Translations under genes and position numbers: made by a program
Notes under the pieces: generated by a model
The model's database searches: none
What the model saw: the letters and a program-made list of their open reading frames with translations, nothing else
Told to the model about the DNA's origin: nothing
Assembly (NCBI GenBank): GCA_028686145.1
Contig: JAQUCQ010000129.1
Location: forward strand, 1 to 8,568
Origin: Desulfuromonadaceae bacterium
Lineage (GTDB): Bacteria > Desulfobacterota > Desulfuromonadia > Geobacterales > Pseudopelobacteraceae
Direction: 5' to 3'
DNA length: 8,568 bases
Shown here: piece by piece, positions 5,946 through 8,568 of the stretch
How positions within the stretch are numbered: position 1 is the first letter of the stretch
Layout of the letters: every line of letters begins with the position of its first letter

Positions 5946-5992
5946 GGTCAAGAACTTTCTGCTGTTTATAACTCCCCTGATGCGGGAATCGG

Positions 5993-7084
5993 TCAGATCA
6001 TGGCATCGATGGCTTCGAAGTCAATATGGCGCTCTGCAATCGAATTTATCAGTTCAATCTTTTCGCGATCCTCGGGACCGATTTTCGAAACATGCTCGCG
6101 TAACTGGTAAAAAACTTCTGATGATGTCTCTACAATGCGGATATAGGGAATTTTACTGTCATCGATAATGCGCTGGGTAATATCGGAAACCGCCACATGC
6201 CCGCCAATGACAAGACCGGCAAGTTTTTTCTTGTATTCCGGTATGTGGTGAAGAGATGAGGCGGTAACCAGTAACTCATCACGTGAACTTGTCACAATCA
6301 ACAGCGTTGAGTCATCAAGATTGTCGATAACGCGTTGCGATGACGCCGCGCCCAATTGAATTGTGTGACAGAGGCGCTTCCGGTCGGCAGGATCACCATT
6401 AAGGGGCTGTTCCAGCAAATCGGCGATATGGAGAAGCGTCGGATCTGCCAATGTCGGCAAATAGTCAAAAGCGCTTGTGACCATAAGGTTCCTTCCTGCA
6501 AAAGCTTTCTCAAGGTAGCCGAGGGTATTCTCCCTCTTTGCAGGTACCAGCTTGTTGGCCATGATGAAGCGAACATCCGCTTTCTCCCGTTGATACAGCG
6601 CCAGATTAAGTTCAACGGCATCTACGACATTCCCGATTCCACCTCCGGTAACCAGCAGGACCGGAGCGTTCAGTTCAGCTGCAATTTGCGCGTTATTCAT
6701 ACCGACGACCGAACCGACTCCCCCATGACCGGCACCCTCGATAATCAGAAAATCATACTTCTTTTCAAGCTCATCACAAGCGAAACGAATTGCTTTGCGG
6801 GGTGATGAAGAGTCAATATCTCCGTCCAGATACCGACGGGTCGTTCCGGGAGTCAGGGTAACCGGAGACATGAGCGCAACGTCACGTTCAACACCAAAAA
6901 CGCTGGAGAACATGGCAGCATCCTTGTCGACAATCGTACCGTTAAACTCGGTCCATTTGGGACCAATCGGTTTCATGAAGCCGACTCGCCCGTACTTCTT
7001 CAATGCCAGATGCATCAATGAGAGACTGATGGTGGTTTTTCCGCAATGCTGTCCGGTAGCCCCTATAAAAATTTTTCTACACAT
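5993..7084 (-). CDS. BioD-like P-loop ATPase with DRTGG domain (363 aa)
   Basis: The protein matches in layout the N-terminal and middle domains of long phosphotransacetylases, without the catalytic acetyltransferase domain. The BioD/CobQ-like ATPase domain has a Walker A, GATGQHCGKTT (8-18), VGFMKPIGP (34-42), and IIEGAGHGGVGSV (114-126). Residues 220-335 resemble a DRTGG domain (LLIVTSSRDELLVTAS, LAGLVIGGH). It is not a dethiobiotin synthetase: it has an extra domain and there are no biotin genes nearby. Its substrate is unknown; a regulatory or nucleotide-sensing role is an inference. AGGAG lies 10 bases before the ATG, inside the end of the pilZ gene, which overlaps it by 22 bases. The stop is followed 101 bases later by flbD on the same strand. 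Confidence 0.88.
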   Translation of the reverse strand: MCRKIFIGATGQHCGKTTISLSLMHLALKKYGRVGFMKPIGPKWTEFNGTIVDKDAAMFSSVFGVERDVALMSPVTLTPGTTRRYLDGDIDSSSPRKAIRFACDELEKKYDFLIIEGAGHGGVGSVVGMNNAQIAAELNAPVLLVTGGGIGNVVDAVELNLALYQREKADVRFIMANKLVPAKRENTLGYLEKAFAGRNLMVTSAFDYLPTLADPTLLHIADLLEQPLNGDPADRKRLCHTIQLGAASSQRVIDNLDDSTLLIVTSSRDELLVTASSLHHIPEYKKKLAGLVIGGHVAVSDITQRIIDDSKIPYIRIVETSSEVFYQLREHVSKIGPEDREKIELINSIAERHIDFEAIDAMI

Positions 7085-7449
7085 GGCTGCGTCTCTCCTG
7101 CAACGGATAAGTGCGGCGTTGCTATGTTTTCGAAAAAATTGTCATACGCATCTTCGCCTGCATGAAAGTGTAAAAAGCGCACCCCCATGCCGCTTTTCTT
7201 GACAAGATGGAAAAGATTCGGCGGGACTTTTTTCGCCCACATGACACGTGCCTCCAACTCTACAACTGTTCCTCCTGGGAGTACGATCTCAACTTTTATT
7301 TTTGAGTTAGGAGGGATGATATATGGAGACCTAATAAACATCCCAATCATGGAAATGTCTTCCGTATATGCAACTCTTACGGGCTCATCGATGCCAAAAC
7401 GGATAGAAATGCGTTTTTTGATGCGCCTGATGTCACGTTTATCAGCCAC
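7063..7449 (-). CDS. PilZ-domain protein, probable cyclic di-GMP receptor (128 aa)
   Basis: PilZ domains bind the second messenger cyclic di-GMP and switch motility or surface functions. The arginine motif lies at residues 5-13 (RDIRRIKKR, giving RxxxR), and the second motif is DISMIG (31-36), matching D/NxSxxG. LEARVMWAK and GMGVRF mark the later beta strands of the barrel. The protein is a single domain with a short N-terminus and about 25 extra C-terminal residues. The start is GTG at 7449, with GGGACGGG just upstream. The gene ends 22 bases inside the BioD-like gene, so the pair is almost certainly cotranscribed. Whether this protein slows the flagellar motor (genes 1.2 kb away) is an inference. 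Confidence 0.93.
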   Translation of the reverse strand: MADKRDIRRIKKRISIRFGIDEPVRVAYTEDISMIGMFIRSPYIIPPNSKIKVEIVLPGGTVVELEARVMWAKKVPPNLFHLVKKSGMGVRFLHFHAGEDAYDNFFENIATPHLSVAGETQPCVEKFL

Positions 7450-7502
7450 TCTGCCCGTCCCTGCGTCTTATTAAGGAACATCAAACAGACGCGTTCGTAT
7501 GA

Positions 7503-7518
7503 TGCCAGAAACATACCA
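7503..7518 (-). promoter_or_regulatory. Sigma54-like promoter candidate upstream of the pilZ gene
   Basis: The minus strand reads TGGTATGTTTCTGGCA. It has GG, exactly 10 bases, then GC, the required -24/-12 spacing, and matches 9 of the 12 fixed positions of TGGCACG-N4-TTGCA. It lies about 53 bases before the pilZ GTG, leaving room for a leader. A weaker sigma70 reading (TTGAAA, 17 bases, CATCAT) overlaps it. Confidence 0.45.
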
Positions 7519-7593
7519 TAATTTCAATAAATAGCAGAACAATCGATAAAACACTTTACTTTGCGCGCCAGTACACATGTCACTAAAATTGAA

Positions 7594-7622
7594 TTGACAG
7601 AGCAACAGCAATCAACTACCTT
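7594..7622 (+). promoter_or_regulatory. Predicted sigma70-type promoter of the thiS leader
   Basis: A perfect TTGACA (7594-7599) is followed after 17 bases by TACCTT (7617-7622), a weak -10 box. The implied start, near 7629, coincides with the 5' edge of the TPP aptamer, which supports the placement. The divergent pilZ promoter region lies about 75 bases to the left. Confidence 0.55.
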
Positions 7623-7626
7623 GGCT

Positions 7627-7712
7627 TTGCTAGGGGAGTTTAGACTGAGAGCGGCTGATAAACGCCGCGACCCTTCGTACCTGATCCGGGTAATGCCGGC
7701 GTAGGGAAGCGC
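7627..7712 (+). ncRNA. TPP riboswitch (THI element)
   Basis: This RNA binds thiamine pyrophosphate and turns down thiamine synthesis when TPP is abundant. All the conserved THI-box blocks are present: GGGGAG (7633-7638), CTGAGA (7645-7650), the GCGGC...GCCGC P3 stem (7651-7668), ACCTGATC (7679-7686), and GGGTAATGCCGGCGTAGGGAA (7688-7708, the last strand closing with P1). The P1 helix uses GCT (7629-7631) with AGC (7708-7710) and flanking bases. It is followed by an intrinsic terminator and thiS, its expected target. Confidence 0.96.
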
Positions 7713-7733
7713 GACCGATTGTTGTATTAAAAC

Positions 7734-7755
7734 AAGCCGCTTCTGCGGTTTTTTT
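7734..7755 (+). terminator. Terminator of the TPP riboswitch
   Basis: AAGCCGC (7734-7740) pairs with GCGGTTT (7745-7751) across a TTCT loop, with one G.U pair, and the T-run continues to 7755. It lies between the aptamer and the thiS RBS (GGAGG, 7763-7767), which is outside the stem. Control here is therefore by transcription termination, unlike the metX leader, where the RBS is in the stem. Confidence 0.85.
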
Positions 7756-7772
7756 CGTTTGTGGAGGTTGAC

Positions 7773-7973
7773 ATGCGGATTATATTAAACGGTGATGCCA
7801 TTGAAAAAGCAGACGGCCTAACGGTCGAGACATTGTTGCAGCAGCTCGGAATTAGCCGGGAACGTGTCGCCGTCGAGTTAAATGCCAACATCGTACCAAA
7901 GGCCGGCTATGAAAAACAGCTACTGTCGGATGGCGATAAAATTGAAATAGTCCATTTTGTTGGTGGAGGGTAA
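7773..7973 (+). CDS. thiS: Sulfur carrier protein ThiS (66 aa)
   Basis: ThiS is a ubiquitin-fold protein whose C-terminal glycine is adenylated by a ThiF-type enzyme and converted to a thiocarboxylate, which gives sulfur to thiazole synthase ThiG. The 66-residue length is typical. It begins MRIILNGDAIE, has LLQQLGI and VAVELNANIVPK in the middle, and ends DGDKIEIVHFVGGG, the exposed Gly-Gly tail needed for activation. The ATG at 7773 has a GGAGG RBS 5 bases upstream. The in-frame GTG at 7761 would place that RBS inside the gene and is rejected. thiG follows after 4 bases, and both are controlled by the TPP riboswitch. Confidence 0.96.
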   Translation: MRIILNGDAIEKADGLTVETLLQQLGISRERVAVELNANIVPKAGYEKQLLSDGDKIEIVHFVGGG

Positions 7974-7977
7974 CGGT

Positions 7978-8568
7978 ATGACGCAAACTGTAGACAAATT
8001 GATCATTGGCGGGCGGGAGTTTACTTCACGCCTGATGGTGGGTACCGGCAAGTATGCCAGTTTCGAACAGACCGCCCGGGCGCTGGAAATGTCTGGGGCC
8101 GAGATTATTACGGTAGCGGTCCGGCGCGTGAATCTCGATCGCAGCAAAGAGTCATTGCTCGATTATATTGACCCAAAGAAATATACCCTGCTTCCCAACA
8201 CAGCCGGTTGCTACACAGCTGATGACGCGGTACGTACCTGTCGCCTGGCCCGTGAAGCCGGCATGTCGGATTTCGTCAAGCTAGAAGTGCTGGGAGATGA
8301 AAAAACCCTTTTCCCGGACAACGAAGAGCTGCTTAAAGCCGCAAAAATACTGGTGGCCGAGGGTTTCACCGTCCTTCCCTACTGCAGTGATGATGTGATC
8401 GTCTGCAAAAAACTGGAAGACCTGGGGTGTGTGGCCGTTATGCCGTTGGGGGCTCCGATCGGTAGCGGCCTTGGTATTCGCAACCCTTATAATATTCGTA
8501 TCATCCTTGAAAATGTCAGCGTGCCGGTCATTGTGGATGCAGGTGTCGGCTCGGCATCTGATGCCGCC
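7978..8568 (+). CDS. thiG: Thiazole synthase ThiG, N-terminal 197 residues (cut by window edge)
   Basis: ThiG joins 1-deoxy-D-xylulose 5-phosphate, the sulfur of ThiS thiocarboxylate and dehydroglycine (or iminoacetate) to form the thiazole phosphate of thiamine. It is a cytoplasmic (beta/alpha)8 barrel. Visible landmarks are LIIGGREFTSRLMVGTGKY (8-26), VAVRRVNL (46-53), LLPNTAGCYTADDAV (71-85), the Schiff-base lysine K101 in DFVKLEVLGD, LPYCSDD (133-139), MPLGAPIGSGLGI (155-167) and VIVDAGVGSASDAA at the edge. The family is about 255-265 residues, so roughly 60 are missing beyond 8568. The frame is open with no stop. The ATG at 7978 lies 4 bases after thiS, whose end supplies GGAGGG as RBS. 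Confidence 0.96.
   Translation, partial: MTQTVDKLIIGGREFTSRLMVGTGKYASFEQTARALEMSGAEIITVAVRRVNLDRSKESLLDYIDPKKYTLLPNTAGCYTADDAVRTCRLAREAGMSDFVKLEVLGDEKTLFPDNEELLKAAKILVAEGFTVLPYCSDDVIVCKKLEDLGCVAVMPLGAPIGSGLGIRNPYNIRIILENVSVPVIVDAGVGSASDAA

Noticed and set aside
6356..6805. + strand ORF of 149 codons opposite the BioD-like gene
   Set aside because: It is a shadow of a confidently identified gene; no RBS and no recognisable domain.
5993..7084. Dethiobiotin synthetase (bioD)
   Set aside because: The P-loop domain is BioD-like, but the protein is much longer, with a DRTGG-type second domain and no biotin genes nearby.
1..8568. tRNA genes, insertion sequences, CRISPR arrays, defence or phage genes
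   Set aside because: I looked for tRNA-like folds, transposase motifs, regularly spaced repeats and phage proteins and saw none.

Overview
This 8.6 kb window looks like ordinary chromosome of a flagellated Gram-negative bacterium, most likely a Geobacter/Desulfuromonas-type deltaproteobacterium. I infer this from a HAWTGDAHLAG-type MetX, a flbD-motA-motB motility block, a stand-alone BioD-like/DRTGG ATPase, a PilZ gene, an outer-membrane-type lipoprotein and sigma54-like promoters. No database search was possible, so the taxonomy is an inference. There is no mobile element, rRNA, tRNA or CRISPR array.

Layout. 1-83: probable C-terminal end of an unrecognised + strand gene. 84-236: convergent spacer with two perfect or near-perfect hairpins. 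237-1271 (-): unrecognised lipoprotein with a Pro/Ala-rich tail. 1519-1714: promoter, SAM-I riboswitch, antiterminator and terminator, whose 3' arm also supplies the metX ribosome binding site. 1715-2812 (+): metX. 2799-3692 (+): ttcA-type tRNA thiolase, overlapping the end of metX. 3558-3746 (-): possible small membrane protein gene, convergent with and overlapping ttcA, with a strong RBS and an operator-like repeat cluster over its predicted promoter. 4026-5891 (-): flbD-motA-motB, tightly packed. 5993-7449 (-): pilZ-domain gene overlapping a BioD-like/DRTGG ATPase gene. 7594-7755: promoter, TPP riboswitch and terminator. 7773-8568 (+): thiS and the start of thiG, which runs off the right edge.

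How it works together. There are two riboswitch-controlled + strand units. One makes acetyl- or succinyl-homoserine for methionine and carries a tRNA 2-thiolation enzyme behind it. The other makes the thiazole half of thiamine. Between them, on the minus strand, are the flagellar stator genes with their small partner flbD, and a PilZ/ATPase pair that may respond to cyclic di-GMP. Both minus-strand units have sigma54-like -24/-12 elements upstream, which suggests shared control with the flagellar regulon.

Most of the window is well-known biology and I do not see a clear new system. The best candidates for something undescribed are the small minus-strand ORF with its repeat cluster (3746-3850), the overlapping pilZ/BioD-like pair, and the lipoprotein. 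The fused terminator and RBS at metX is an unusual regulatory arrangement.
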